Part shown: one piece after another, positions 1 through 11,980 of the stretch
Layout: each line of letters opens with the position of its first letter
How positions within the stretch are numbered: position 1 is the first letter of the stretch
Program-made: the position numbers and the translations under genes
Assembly: GCA_039707655.1 (NCBI GenBank)
Contig: CM077668.1
Coordinates: 403,912,130 to 403,976,129 of the forward strand
Direction: 5' to 3'
Origin: Elymus sibiricus
Lineage: Eukaryota; Streptophyta; Magnoliopsida; Poales; Poaceae
Length of the DNA stretch: 64,000 nucleotides
Notes under the pieces: generated by a model
Told to the model about the DNA's origin: nothing
What the model saw: only the letters and a program-made list of their open reading frames with translations
The model's database searches: none

Positions 1-661
1 GCTGCCACACTATGTCCATCGTAATGTCCCTTCCACGCGGTGCCTAGAATTACTCTTGGCTCGACAGATGGCTCAATGGAGGTGACAAGAGGAAGCAGCA
101 TCTGGACAGAAACTTGCACCAAGTACTGAGGACAAACGGCTGGGCACTTTGAGCTGAAATTAGGCGTTTAAGCATTTCTTAGGAAGGTCATTAAGTGGTA
201 AAAATTTCAGATTAAAAAGATCAAGGAATAATATAGTTGCTTCACAAAGTGACTTTTCTGTCCAGAAGCAAAAATATTTTCCTGGGCTGAAATTTTCCAA
301 ATGACCATGGGATATTTTTGCACAGGAAGGTGAGGCATGACCCAAAGAATATTTGGGAATTTTCTAGGAATTTTCTGGGCAATAAAAATAGGGGTTGCTT
401 CATAGCTATATGAGAAAAGGAGCATTTTCAGAGAGAAAAAGCATATAATGCCATTAAATAAAAATACCCAATGGCATTATTATGAGAGGGATGAGGTCTA
501 GGGAGGGTTTATGGATGAAAGAACCCACTTGGAAGAAAATCAAAAATAAATCCAAGTGGTAAGTCCAAAAGAAATGACTGGAAAACCCAATTGCAAATAA
601 AACATTCAATAAATCCAAATAAATCCAAATAAAAGAAAAAGGCAAAATCCAGGGTGTTACA
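1..661 (-). mobile_element. Partial gypsy-like LTR, cut by window edge
   Basis: Read on the minus strand, the stretch begins at 661 with TGTAACACCC, a common start for Triticeae gypsy LTRs, and runs AT-rich to the window edge. The AAATCCAAATA motif is repeated near 601-635. No coding capacity is visible. The plus-strand end GGGTGTTACA could also be an LTR terminus in the other orientation, so orientation is an inference from the AT-rich start and from recognition of similar wheat LTRs. The other end lies outside the window, so neither length nor target duplication can be checked. Confidence 0.5.
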
Positions 662-816
662 ACCCTCGACACTCGATATTAGCTCTGCAGAGTCGAGCAA
701 CTTAAGGGGGGATGTGCGGTGCTGTGCTGGTCTCAGCCCGTCGATCATCTCGATCAGGGCACTGTTAACTAAGCGGGGCAACTAGGACAAAGAAGAGGGG
801 CCACAGATGGATTTCC
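662..816 (-). pseudogene. Remnant of minus-strand coding-like sequence interrupted by LTR elements
   Basis: On the minus strand this segment reads as an open stretch that begins after a good splice-acceptor-like run (TTCTTTGTCCTAG near 783-795) and ends abruptly at the LTR edge at 661. It is the left part of the sequence split by the copia composite; the right part resumes at 16414. The product is not recognised. It may be internal sequence of an older retroelement rather than a host gene. The last five bases (812-816, TTTCC) are the target duplication of the composite. Confidence 0.35.
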
Positions 817-2557
817 TGTTGGAAATATGCCCTAGAGGCAATTAATAAAGTGTTTATTATCATATTTCCCCGTTCATGATAATGGTTTATTATTCATGCT
901 AGAATTGTATTGACCGGAAACTTAATACATGTGTGAATAGATAAACAAATACTGAGTCCCTAGTAAGCCTCTACTAGACTAGCTCGTTGATCAAAAGATG
1001 GTCAAGATTTCCTGACCATGGACATGAGTTGTCATTTGATAACGGGATCACATCATTAGGAGAATGATGTGATGGACTTGACCCAACCGTTAGCATAGCA
1101 TATGATCGTTCAGTTTAATGCTATTGCTTTCACTATGTCAAATACACGTTCCTCTGACCATGAGATCATGCAACTCCCGGATACCGTAGGAATACTTTGG
1201 GTGTATCAAACGTCACAACGTAACTGGGTGATTATAAAGGTGCACTGCAGGTATCTCCAAAAGTGTTTGTTGAGTTGGCATGGATCAAGATTGGGATTTG
1301 TCACTCCGACTATCGGAGAGGTATCTCTGGGCCCTCTCGGTAATACAGCATCACAGAAGCCTTGCAAGCACCGTGACTAAAGAGTTAGTTGCAAGATGAT
1401 GTATTACGGAACGAGTAAAGAGACTTGCCGGTAACGAGATTGAACTAGGTATTGGATACCGACGATCGAATCTCGGGCAAGTAACATACCGCCGGACAAA
1501 GGGAACAACGTATGTTGTCATATGAGGTTCACCGATAAAGATCTTCGTGGAATATGTAGGAACCAATATGAGCATCCAGGTCCCGCTGTTGGTTATTGAC
1601 CAGAGAGTTGTCTCGGTCATGTCTACATCATTCCCGAACCCGTAGGGTCCGCACACTTAAGGTTCGATGACGATATAGTATTATATGAGTTATGTGATTG
1701 GTGACCGAATGTTGTTCGGAGTCCCGGATGAGATCACGGACATGACGAGGAGTCTCGGAATGTCCGAGAGGTAAAGATTCATATATTGGAAGGCTATATT
1801 CGGACGTCGAAAAGGTTCCGAGTGATTCGGGTATTTTTCGGAGTACCGGGGAGTTACGGGAATTCACCGGGAGAAGTAATGGGCCTTATTGGGCCATACG
1901 GGAAAAGGAGAGGCAGGCCACATGAGGAGGCGCGCGCCCCCCCTTGCCCAAACCGAATTGGACTAGGGGAGGGGGCGCAGCCCCCTCTTTCCTTTCCCTC
2001 TCCCTTCCCCCTTTCCTACTCCGTATGGGAGGTGGAATCCTACTAGGACTAAGGAGTCCTAGTAGGACTCCCCACACTTGGCGCACCCCTAGGGGGCCGG
2101 CCTCCTCCCTCTCATCCTTTATATATGGGGGCAAGGGGGCACCCCAAACTACACAATTGTCCCATAGCCGTGTGCGGTGCCCCGATCTCCGTTTTCCACC
2201 TCGGTCATATTTTCGGAGAGCTTAGGCGAAGCCCTGCCGGAATCACTTCACCGTCACCATCGCCACGCCGTCGTGCTGACGGAACTCATCTACTTCCTCG
2301 ACGTCTTGCTGGATCAAGAAGGCGAGGATCGTCACCGAGCTGCACGTGTGTAGAACTCGGAGGTGCCGTACGTTCGGTACTCGATCGGTGGAGCTCGAAG
2401 GATTGTTCGACTACATCAACCGCGTTGTGAGACGCTTCCGCTAACGGTCTACGAGGGTACGTAGACACACTCTCCCCTCTCGTAGCGATGCATCTCCATG
2501 GATAGATCTTGCGTGAGCGTAGGAAATTTTTTGAAATTCATGCTTCGTTCCCCAACA
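817..2557 (+). repeat. LTR1 of copia composite (5' outer LTR)
   Basis: A 1741-bp LTR runs from TGTTGGAAATATG to CCCCAACA. A TATA-like TTTATATATGG at 2118-2128 sits after a C- and T-rich stretch and is the probable U3 promoter. Short ORFs inside it recur in LTR2 and LTR3 only because the DNA is repeated; they do not look like genes. Confidence 0.93.
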
Positions 2558-2558
2558 G

Positions 2559-2572
2559 TGGCATCCGAGCCA
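2559..2572 (+). other. Primer binding site of copia copy 1
   Basis: TGGCATCCGAGCCA begins two bases after LTR1. It matches the copia initiator-methionine tRNA site (TGGTATCAGAGCC type) except at two positions, T to C and A to C. This is the only primer binding site in the composite: no equivalent follows LTR2. Confidence 0.75.
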
Positions 2573-3840
2573 GGTCTATGCGTAGATGTGATTTGCACGA
2601 GTAGAACACAAACGAGTTGTGGGCGTGGGTGTATACATATTGCTTGCCGTTACTAGTTGATACTTGATTCGGCGGTATTGTGAGATGAAGCGGCCCGGAC
2701 CGACATTACGCGTACGCTTACGCGAGACAGGTTTCACCGCTAAGTGCACTCGTTGCATAAAGGTGACTGGCGGGTGTCTGTCTCTCTCACTTTAGTTGAA
2801 TCGGTTTCAATGAAGAGGGTTCTTTTAGAAGATCAAAAAGCAATCACTACACCACGTTGTGGTTTTGCGTAGGTAAGAACGGTTCTTGCAAACCTGTAGC
2901 AGCCACGTAAAATTTGCAACAACAAAGTAGAGGACGTCTAACTTGTTTTTGCAGGGTATGCTGGTGATGTGATATGGCCAAGACATGATGTGATATAAGT
3001 TGTTGTATGAGATGATCATGTTTTGTAAGTTATCAGGCAACCGACAGGAGCCTTATGGTTGTCTCTTTATTGTATGCAATGCCAACGCTATGTAATTGCT
3101 TTACTTTACCGCTATGAGTTAGCAGTAGTAGTAGTAGCAATAGCCGGTGAGACGACCATGACGCTGCGATGGAGATCAAGGTGTCACGACGCTACGATGG
3201 AGATCATGGTGTCAACCCGGTGACGATGGAGATCATGACGGTGCTTTGCTGATGGAGATCAAAAGCACAAGACGATGATGGCCATATCATGTCACATATT
3301 GAATTGCATGTGATGTTAATCCTTTTATGCATCTTATTTTGCTTAGGACGACGGTAGCATTATAAGATGATCCCTTCACTAAATTTCAAGATAGGTGTTC
3401 TCCCCTAGTATGCACCGTTGCGAAGGTTCGACGCTTCTAAGCACCACGTGATGATCGGGTGTGATGGATTCTTTCGTTCGCATACAACGGGTGTAAGCCA
3501 GTTTTACACACGCAGAATACTTGGGTTAAACTTGACGAGCCTAGCATGTACAGACATGGCCTCGGAACACAAGAGACCGAAAGGTCGAACATGAGTCATA
3601 TAGTAGATATGATCAACATGAAAGATGTTCACCATTGATAACTAATCCACCTCACGTGATGATCGGACGTGGTTTAGTTGATGTGGATCATGTTACACTT
3701 AGACAACTTGAGGGATGTTAATCTAAGTGGGAGTTCTTAAGTAATTTGATTAATTGAACTTCAATTGTCATGAACATAGTCTTACTTGTCTTAGCAAATT
3801 TATGTTGTAGATCAATAGACCGCGCTGTAGTTCCCCTGTT
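2573..3840 (+). other. Untranslated leader of copia copy 1
   Basis: This is non-coding leader between the primer binding site and gag. It holds a short AGT trinucleotide run (about 3122-3138) and a block near 3165-3280 where GATGGAGATCA recurs four times at 30-45 bp spacing. The same block is in copy 2 (about 10110-10215). No long ORF is present. Such leaders may carry packaging or dimerisation signals, but nothing here proves it. Confidence 0.6.
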
Positions 3841-4760
3841 TTTATTATGTTCCTAGAGAAAAAGAAGTTGAAAGTTGATGGAAGCAACTATGCGGACTAG
3901 GTCCGTGATCTGAGGATTGTCCTCACTGCTGCACAGAAGGCTTATGTCCTTAATGCACCGCTCAGTGAAATACCCCTACGGCTTCGTCTGAGGACGTTAT
4001 GAACGTCTGGCAGACAAGAAAAGATGACTACTCGATAGTTCAGTGCGCCATACTTTACGGCTTAGAACCGGAGCTCCAAATATGTTTTGAGCAACACGGA
4101 GCATATGAGATGTTCCAAGAGCTGAAAATTTGTTTTTCAAGCTCACACCCGGGTCGAGAGGTATGACACCTTCGACAAGTTCTATAGCTACAAGATGGAG
4201 GAGAACAGCTCCGTTAGTGAGCATGTACTCAGAATGTCTGAGTACTTCAAACACTAGAATCAAGTGGGAGTTAGACTTCCGAATAAAGTGGTGATTGATA
4301 GAGTTCTCTAGTCACTATCACTAAGCTACTGGATCTTCGTGATGAACTATAAACATGCAAGGGATAGAAGATCCTTAAGCTATTCGCGATGCTACAATCT
4401 GCGGATGTAGAAATCAAAAGAGGGAGCATCAAGTGTTGATGGTTAATAAGACCACTAGTTTCAAGAAGGGCAAGGGAAAGAAAAGGGAACTTCAAGAAGA
4501 ACGGTAAAATAGTTGCCGCTCACGCGAAGAAACCCAAGGCTGAACCAAACCCGAGACTTAGTGCTCCCATTGCAAAGGGAAATGTCACAGGGAGCGGAAC
4601 TTCCCCAAAGTAACTGGCAGATAATAAGACTGGCAATGTCAACAAAGATATTTGATATACATGTTATTGATATGTACCTTACTAGTACTCGGGTATTTGA
4701 TACTTGTTCAGTTGCTTACAACTTGAAACATGGAGCTTCGGAATAAACGAGGGCTAGCTA
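3841..4760 (+). pseudogene. Broken gag of copia copy 1
   Basis: Short fragments in shifting frames resemble Angela-type Gag: a stretch reading LKVDGSNYAD, then a TAG at 3898-3900 where the family has tryptophan, then LRIVLTAAQKAY, and further on pieces like SEHVLRMSEY and FSSYKMEE-type text around 4180-4260. Gag would form the virus-like particle shell. Several further frameshifts follow, so no protein can be made. The TAG is shared with copy 2 and so predates their separation. Confidence 0.7.
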
Positions 4761-5007
4761 AGAACGAGGTGACGATGTGCATTGGAAGTGTCTCCAAGGT
4801 TGATGTGATCACCATCGCCACGCTCTCTCTACCTTCAGGATTAGTGATGAACCTAAATAATTGTTATTTGGTGCTTGCGTTAAGCATGAACATTATATCT
4901 GATAGTGTTTATTGCAAGACGGTTATTCAATTTCAGAGAATAATTGTTATTCTATTTGGATAATATCATTGATGATCATGCACTTAAAATGAAAGGTTTA
5001 TAGAATC

Positions 5008-5682
5008 TTGATCGTAGTAATACATATGTTCATAACACGAATGCCAAAAGATAATGATAGTACCACATATTTGTGGCACTGCCGCTTAGGTCATATCAGT
5101 GTTAAACACATGAAGAAACTCCATGCAGATGGGTTTTTGGAATCTCTTGATTATGAATCATTTGAGACATGTGAACCGTGCCTTATTGGCAAGATGACTA
5201 AAACTCCGTTCTCCGGAACAATGGAGCGAGCAACCAACTTATTGGAAATAATACATACCGATGTATGCGGTCCGATGAGTGTTGAGGCGCGCGGTGGATA
5301 TCGTTATATTCTCACGTTCACTGATGATTTGAGTAGATATGGTTATGTCTACTTGATGAAGCATAAATCTGAAACATTTGAAAAGTTCAAAGAATTTCAG
5401 AGTGAAGTAGAGAACCATCGTAACAAGAAAATAAAGTTCTTACGATCTGATCGTGGAGGAGAATATTTGAGTTACGAGTTTGGCAATCACTTAAGACAAT
5501 GTGGAATTGTTTCACAGCTCACGCCACATGGAACACCACAGCGTAATGGTGTGTCCGAACGTCGTAATCGTACTCTATTGGATATGGTGCATTCTATGAT
5601 GTCTCTTACCGATTTGCCACTATCATTTTGGGGTTATACATTAGAGACAGTTGCATTCACTTTAAACAAGGGCACCGTCTAA
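5008..5682 (+). pseudogene. Copia integrase region, copy 1
   Basis: This 224-residue ORF is a copia integrase: a GAG-pre-integrase zinc finger (WHCRLGH with later CEPCLIGK), then the catalytic core with D (HTDVCGP), D (LRSDRGGEY) and E (SERRNRT). It would insert retrotransposon cDNA into the chromosome. The core looks intact, but the ORF ends at TV-stop because of one extra G in the run at 5670-5672. Shifting back recovers the expected continuation into the reverse transcriptase linker. The same extra G is in copy 2. There is no upstream gag or protease in frame. Confidence 0.85.
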
Positions 5683-5709
5683 ATCCGTTGAGATGACACC
5701 GTATGAACT

Positions 5710-6772
5710 GTGGTTTGCAAGAAACCTAAGATGTCGTTTCTGAAAGTTTGGAGATGCAATGCTTATGTCAAAAGGCTTCAGCCAGATAAGGTCGAACCCA
5801 AAGCGGATAAGTGCGTCTTCATAGGATACCCAAAGGAGACCGTTGGGTACACCTTCTACCACAGATCCGAAGGCAAAGTATTCGTTGCTAAGAATGGATC
5901 CTTTCTAGAGAAGGAGTTTCTCTCGAAAGAAGTGAGTGGGAGGAAAGTAGAACTTGATGAGATAATTGTACCTCCTCTGGATAGTAGTACGCCACAGAAA
6001 GAAATTTCTGTGACACCAACACAGACCAGAGAAGAAGTTGATGATGATGATCATGAGGCTTCGGATCAAGTTGCTACAGAACCTCGTAGGTCAACCAGGA
6101 CACGCTCCGCACCAGATTGGTACGGCAATCCTGTCTTGGAGGTCATGTTGTTAGACAACGGTGAACCTACGAACTATGAAGAAGCGATGGCGAGCCCGGA
6201 TTCCGACAAATGGCTTGAGGCCATGAAATCCGAGATTAGATCCATGTATGAGAACAAAGTGTGGACTTTGGTAGACTTGCCCGATGAAACGGCGAGCTAT
6301 TAAAAATAAATGGATCTTTACGAAGAAGACGGACGCTGATGGTAATGTCACCGTCTATAAAGCTCGACTTGTTGCTAAAGGTTATCGACAAGTTCAAGGA
6401 GTTGACTACGATGAGACTTTCTCACCCGTAGCGATGCTAAAGTCTGTCAGAATTATGTTAGCAATTGCCGCGTTTTATGATTATGAAATCTGGCAAATGG
6501 ACGTCAAAACGGCATTCCTTAATGGATTCCTTAAGGAAGAATTGTATATGATACAACCGGAAGGTTTTGTCGATCCTAAAGGTGCTAACAAAGTATGCAA
6601 GCTCCAGCGATCCATCTATGGACTGGTGCAAGCATCTCGGAGCTGGAATACTCGCTTTGATGAAGTGATCAAAGCGTTTGGGTTTATGCAAGTTTATGGA
6701 GAAACTTGTATTTACAACAAAGTGAGTGGGAGCTCTATAACATTTCTAATAAGTATATGTGATTGGAAATGA
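5710..6772 (+). pseudogene. Copia reverse transcriptase region, copy 1, active site deleted
   Basis: Two overlapping ORFs (5710-6303 and 6284-6772) cover the linker and the N-terminal part of copia reverse transcriptase, with RLVAKGYRQVQGVDY, QMDVKTAFLNG and KLQRSIYGLVQASR motifs. They are separated by a frameshift near 6290. Where copy 2 has the catalytic YVDD (13720-13731), copy 1 has lost about 16 bp near 6755-6763 and reads ICDWK-stop, so the polymerase active site is gone. Downstream to about 7580 only scattered RNase H-like pieces remain. Confidence 0.88.
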
Positions 6773-7650
6773 TGTAGAATTTCTGGAAAGCATAAAGAAT
6801 TAATTGAAAGGAGTTTTTCAATAAAAACCTGCTTTTTGAGTTATCCACGGTTTGGGCATCGAGATCTATAGAGATAGATCAAGACACCTGATAAAAGATT
6901 TTCACACACCTTGATTAGATTTTGAAGAAGTTCAAAATGGATCAAGTCAAAAGAAATAAGTTCTTGGCTGGTGTGAAGTGGAGTAAGACTTGAAGATCTA
7001 GGTAAAGGTTGTTTACATGTTAGGCATCAAAATCTATAGAGATAGATTGAGACGCCTCATATGACTTTCACAAAACATATACCTTGACAAGATTTTGAAG
7101 AAGTTCAAAATGGATCAGTCAAAGAAGGAGTTCTTGACTGTGGTGAAAGGTGTGAAGTTGAGTAAGACTCAAATCTCGACCACGGCAAAATAAATAGAAT
7201 GGATGAAGGTTATCCCCTATGCCTCGGCCATAGGTTCTATAAAGTATGCCAAGCTGTGTGCCTTGCCATGTGTCTGGCAAAAGAGGTACCAAAGTGATCC
7301 AGGAGTAGATCACTGGACAGCGGTCAAATTATCCTTAAGATGACTAAGGAAGAATTTCTCGGGAATAGAGATGATAAAGAGTTCGTCGTAAGGGGTTACG
7401 TCGATGCAAGCTTTAAACACTGATCCGAAAGAATATGAGTCTCAGACCGGATAAGTATAGTGGGAAATTTTTTTGGAGTAGCTCCAAACAGAGTGTGGTA
7501 GCAGCATCTACATAGAGATTTGCCAAGAACACACGGACCTGAATATTGCAGACCCGTTGACTAAAACCTCTCTCACAAGCAAAACATGATTAGCTTTAGA
7601 ACTGATTAAGTGTTAATTACATGGAGATGTAATCTAGATTATTGACTCTA
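6773..7650 (+). pseudogene. Decayed end of reverse transcriptase and RNase H, copy 1
   Basis: This stretch aligns by eye with 13783-14658 of copy 2 but has many small indels. Recognisable pieces include YASAIGS-like text near 7215 and YQSDPGVDHW near 7290. No ORF of useful length is left. Confidence 0.7.
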
Positions 7651-7665
7651 GTGCAAGTGGGAGAC
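7651..7665 (+). other. Polypurine tract before LTR2
   Basis: GTGCAAGTGGGAGAC directly precedes the TGTTGG start of LTR2, the normal plus-strand priming site for this copia group. The same sequence precedes LTR3 (14658-14672). Confidence 0.75.
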
Positions 7666-9410
7666 TGTTGGAAATATGCCCTAGAGGCAATAATAAATTA
7701 GTTATTATCATATTTCCCCATTCATGATAATAGTTTATTATTCATGCTAGAATTGTATTGACCGGAAACTAAATACATGTGTGAATAGATAAACAAATAC
7801 TGTGTCCCTAGTAAGCCTCTACTAGACTAGCTCGTTGATCAAAAGATGGTCAAGATTTCCTGACCATGGACATGAGTTGTCATTTGATAATGAGATCACA
7901 TCATTAGGAGAATGATGTGATGGACTTGACCCAACCGTTAGCATAGCAAATGATCGTTCAGTTTATTGCTATTGCTTTCACTATGTCAAATACACGTTCC
8001 TCTGACCATGAGATCATGCAACTCCCGGATACCGTAGGAATACTTTGGGTGTATCAAACGTCACAACGTAACTGGCTGATTATAAAGGTGCACTACAGGT
8101 ATCTCCGAAAGTGTTTGTTGAGTTGGCATGGATCGAGATTGGAATTTGTCACTCCGACTATCGGAGAGGTATCTTTGGGCCCTCTCGGTAATACAGCATC
8201 ACAGAAGCCTTGCAAGCACCGTGACTAAAGAGTTAGTTACAAGATGATGTATTACGGAACGAGTAAAGAGACTTGCCGGTAACGAGATTGAACTAGGTAT
8301 TGGATACCGACGATCGAATCTCGGGCAAGTAACATACCGCCAGACAAAGGGAACAACGTATGTTGACATATGAGGTTCACCGATAAAGATCTTCGTGGAA
8401 TATGTAGGAACCAATATGAGCATCCAAGTTCCGCTGTTGGTTATTGACCGGAGAGTCGTCTCGGTCATGTCTACATCATTCCCGAACCCGTAGGGTCCGC
8501 ACACTTAAGGTTCGATGACGATTTAGTATTATATGAGTTATGTGATTGGTGGCCGAAGTTTGTTCGGAGTCCCGGATGAGATCACGGACATGACGAGGAG
8601 TCTCGAAATGGTCGAGAGGTAAAGATTCATATATTGGAAGGCTATATTCGGACGTCGAAAAGGTTCCGAGTGATTCGGGTATTTTTCACAGTACCGGGGA
8701 GTTACAGGAATTCACCGGGAGAAGTAATGGGCCTTATTGGGCCATACGGGAAAAGGAGAGGCAGGCCACGTGAGGAGGCTTGCGCCCCCCCCCCCTTGCC
8801 CAAACCGAATTGGACTAGGGGAGGGGGCGCAGCCCCCTCTTTCCTTTCCCTCTCCCTTCCCTCTTTCCTACTCCGTATGGGAGGTGGAATCCTACTAGGA
8901 CTAAGGAGTCCTAGTAGGACTCCCCACACTTGGCGCACCCCTAGGGGGCCGGCCTCCTCCCTCTCATCCTTTATATACGGGGGCAAGGGGGCACCCGAAA
9001 GTACACAATTGTCCCATAGCCGTGTGCGGTGCCCCGATCTCCGTTTTTCACCTCGGTCATATTTTCGGAGAGCTTAGGTGACGCCCTGCCGGAATCACTT
9101 CACCGTCACCGTCGCCACGCCGTTGTGCTGACGGAACTCATCTACTACCTCGACGTCTTGCTGGATCAAGAAGGCTAGGAACGTCACCGAGCTGCACGTG
9201 TGTAGAACTCGGAGGTGCCGTACGTTCGGTACTTGATCGGTGGAGCTCAAAGGATTGTTCGACTACATCAACCGCGTTGTGAGACGCTTCCGCTAACTGT
9301 CTACGAGGGTACGTAGACACACTCTCCCCTCTCGTAGCGATACATCTCCATGGATAGATCTTGCGTGAGCGTAGGAAATTTTTTTGAAATTCATGCTCCG
9401 TTCCCCAACA
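7666..9410 (+). repeat. LTR2 of copia composite (internal LTR)
   Basis: A 1745-bp LTR with the same ends as LTR1 and LTR3 carries its own variants, such as AATAAATTAGTTATT near its start and GATAATGAGATC. It is preceded by a polypurine tract, as a 3' LTR should be. It is followed not by a primer binding site but by a piece of pol, so it cannot serve as a normal 5' LTR. Confidence 0.92.
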
Positions 9411-9725
9411 CGTAGGTCGACCAGAGTACGTTCCGCACTAGAGAGGTACGGTAATCCTATTCTGGAAGTTATGTTGTTAGACAACAGCGAACCTAAGAAC
9501 TATGAAGAAGCTATGATAAGCCCGGATTCCGACAAATGGCTTGAGGCCATGAAATCTGAGATAGGATCCATGTATGAGAACAAAGTGTGGACATTGGTGG
9601 ACTTGCCCGATGATCGGCAAGCCATTGAGAATAAATGGATTTTTAAGAGGAAGACGGATGCTAATGGTAATATCACTGTCTACAAAGCTCGACTTGTCAC
9701 GAAAGGTTTTCGACAAGTTCAAGGG
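9411..9725 (+). pseudogene. 315-bp copia pol fragment joined to LTR2
   Basis: Starting exactly at the LTR2 end, the DNA encodes RRSTRVRSALERYGNP through KARLVTKGFRQVQGV, which is the linker to early reverse transcriptase part of copia pol (compare 6086-6400 and 13050-13365). It differs from both of those copies and lacks their linker frameshift, so it comes from another, less damaged element. At 9725/9726 it jumps to the leader sequence GTCTGTCTCTCTC found at about 2777 in copy 1, with one or two bases of shared sequence at the junction. Confidence 0.85.
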
Positions 9726-10800
9726 GTCTGTCTCTCTCACTTTAGTTGAATCGGTTTCAATGAAGAGGGTTCTTTTAGAAGATCAAAAAGCAATCACTAC
9801 ACCACGTTGTGGTTTTGCGTAGGTAAGAACGGTTCTTGCAAACCCGTAGCAGCCACGTAAAACTTGCAACAACAAAGTAGAGGACGTCTAACTTGTTTTT
9901 GCAGGGTATGCTGGTGATGTGATATGGCCAAGACATGATGTGATATAAGTTGTTGTATGAGATGATCATGTTTTGTAAGTTATCAGGCAACCGGCAGGAG
10001 CCTTATGGTTGTCTCTTTATTGTATGCAATGCCAACGCTATGTAATTGCTTTACTTTACCGCTATTAGTTAGCAGTAGTAGTAGTAGTAGCAATAGCCGG
10101 CGAGACGACCATGACGCTACGATGGAGATCAAGGTGTCACGACGCTACGATGGAGATCAAGGTGTCAACCCGGTGACGATGGAGATCATGACGGTGCTTT
10201 GCTGATGGAGATCAAAAGCACAAGACGATGATGGCCATATCATGTCACATATATTGAATTGCATCTGATGTTAATCCTTTTATGCATCTTATTTTGCTTA
10301 GGACGACGGAAGCATTATAAGATGATCTCTTCACTAAATTTCAAGATAAGTGTTCTCCCCTAGTATGCACCGTTGCGAAGGTTCGACGCTTCTAAGCACC
10401 ACGTGATGATCGGGTGTGATGGATTCTTTCGTTCGCATACGACGGGTGTAAGCCAGTTTTACACACGCAGAATACTTGGGTTAAACTTGACGAGCCTAGC
10501 ATGTACAGACATGGCCTCGGAACACAAGAGACCGAAAGGTCGAACATGAGTCATATAGTAGATATGATCAACATGAAAGATGTTCACCATTGATAACTAA
10601 TCCACCTCACGTGATGATCGGACGTGGTTTAGTTGATGTGGATCATGTTACACTTAGACAACTTGAGGGATGTTAATCTAAGTGGGAGTTCTTAAGTAAT
10701 TTGATTAATTGAACTTCAATTATCATGAACATAGTCTTACTTGTCTTAGCAAATTTATGTTGTAGATCCATAGACCGCGCTGTAGTTCCCCTGTTTTTAT
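9726..10800 (+). other. Leader of copia copy 2 lacking its first 218 bp
   Basis: This matches copy 1 from about 2776 onward, including the AGT run (one more repeat here, near 10074-10091) and the GATGGAGATCA block. The primer binding site and first part of the leader are absent. Confidence 0.8.
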
Positions 10801-11720
10801 TATGTTCCTAGAGAAAACGAAGTTGAAAGTTGATGGAAGCAACTATGCGGACTAGGTCCGTGATCTGAGGATTGTCCTCACTGCTGCACAGAAGGCTTAT
10901 GTCCTTAATGCACCGCTCAGTGAAATACCCCTACGGCTTCGTCTGAGGACGTTATGAACGTCTGGCAGACAAGAAAAGATGACTACTCGATAGTTCAGTG
11001 CGCCATACTTTACGGCTTAGAACCGGAGCTCCAAATATGTTTTGAGCAACACGGAGCATATGAGATGTTCCAAGAGCTGAAAATTTGTTTTTCAAGACTC
11101 ACACCCGGGTCGAGAGGGATGACACCTTCGACAAGTTCTATAGCTACAAGATGGAGGAGAACAACTCCGTTAGTGAGCATGTACTCAGAATGTCTGAGTA
11201 CTTCAAACACTTGAATCAAGTGGGAGTTAGACTTCCGAATAAAGTGGTGATTGATAGAGTTCTCTAGTCACTATCACTAAGCTACTGGATCTTCGTGATG
11301 AACTATAAACATGCAAGGGATAGAAGATCCTTAAGCTATTCGCGATGCTACAATCTGCGGATGTAGAAATAAAAAAAAGGAAGCATCAAGTGTTGATGGT
11401 TAATAAGACCACTAGTTTCAAGAAGGGCAAGGGAAAGAAAAGGGAACTTCAAGAAGAACGGTAAAACAGTTGCCGCTCACGCGAAGAAACCCAAGGCTGA
11501 ACCAAACCCGAGACTTAGTGCTCTCATTGCAAAGGGAAATGTCACAGTGAGCGGAACTTCCCCAAAGTAACTGGCAGATAATAAGACTGGCAATGTCAAC
11601 AAAGATATTTGATATACATGTTATTGATATGTACCTTACTAGTACTCGTAGGAGCACCTGGGTATTTGATACTTGTTCAGTTGCTTACAACTTGAAACAT
11701 GGAGCTTCGGAATAAACGAG
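10801..11720 (+). pseudogene. Broken gag of copia copy 2
   Basis: Same region as in copy 1, with the same TAG replacing a tryptophan codon (10853-10855) and similar frameshifts. A 60-codon piece at 11085-11267 shows the conserved DTFDKFYSYKMEENNSVSEH text. A short insertion (AGGAGCACCT near 11648) separates it from copy 1. Confidence 0.7.
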
Positions 11721-11980
11721 GGCTAGCTAAGAACGAGGTGACGATGTGCATTGGAAGTGTCTCCAAGGTTGATGTGATCACCATCGCCACGCTCTCTCTA
11801 CCTTCAGGATTAGTGATGAACCTAAATAATTGTTATTTGGTGCTTGCGTTAAGCATGAACATTATATCTGATAGTGTTTATTGCAAGACGGTTATTCAAT
11901 TTCAGAGAATAATTGTTATTCTATTTATTTGGATAATATCATTGATGATCATGCACTTAAAATGAAAGGTTTATTGAATC

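Noticed and set aside
1102..2430. Conserved small ORFs repeated three times (for example a 92-codon ORF at 1102, 7950 and 14958)
   Set aside because: They lie inside the three LTRs; conservation is explained by repetition of the DNA, and their stops and starts have no gene context.
817..9410. Left half of the composite as a complete independent insertion
   Set aside because: The bases after LTR2 (CGTAG) do not match those before LTR1 (TTTCC), whereas the bases after LTR3 do.
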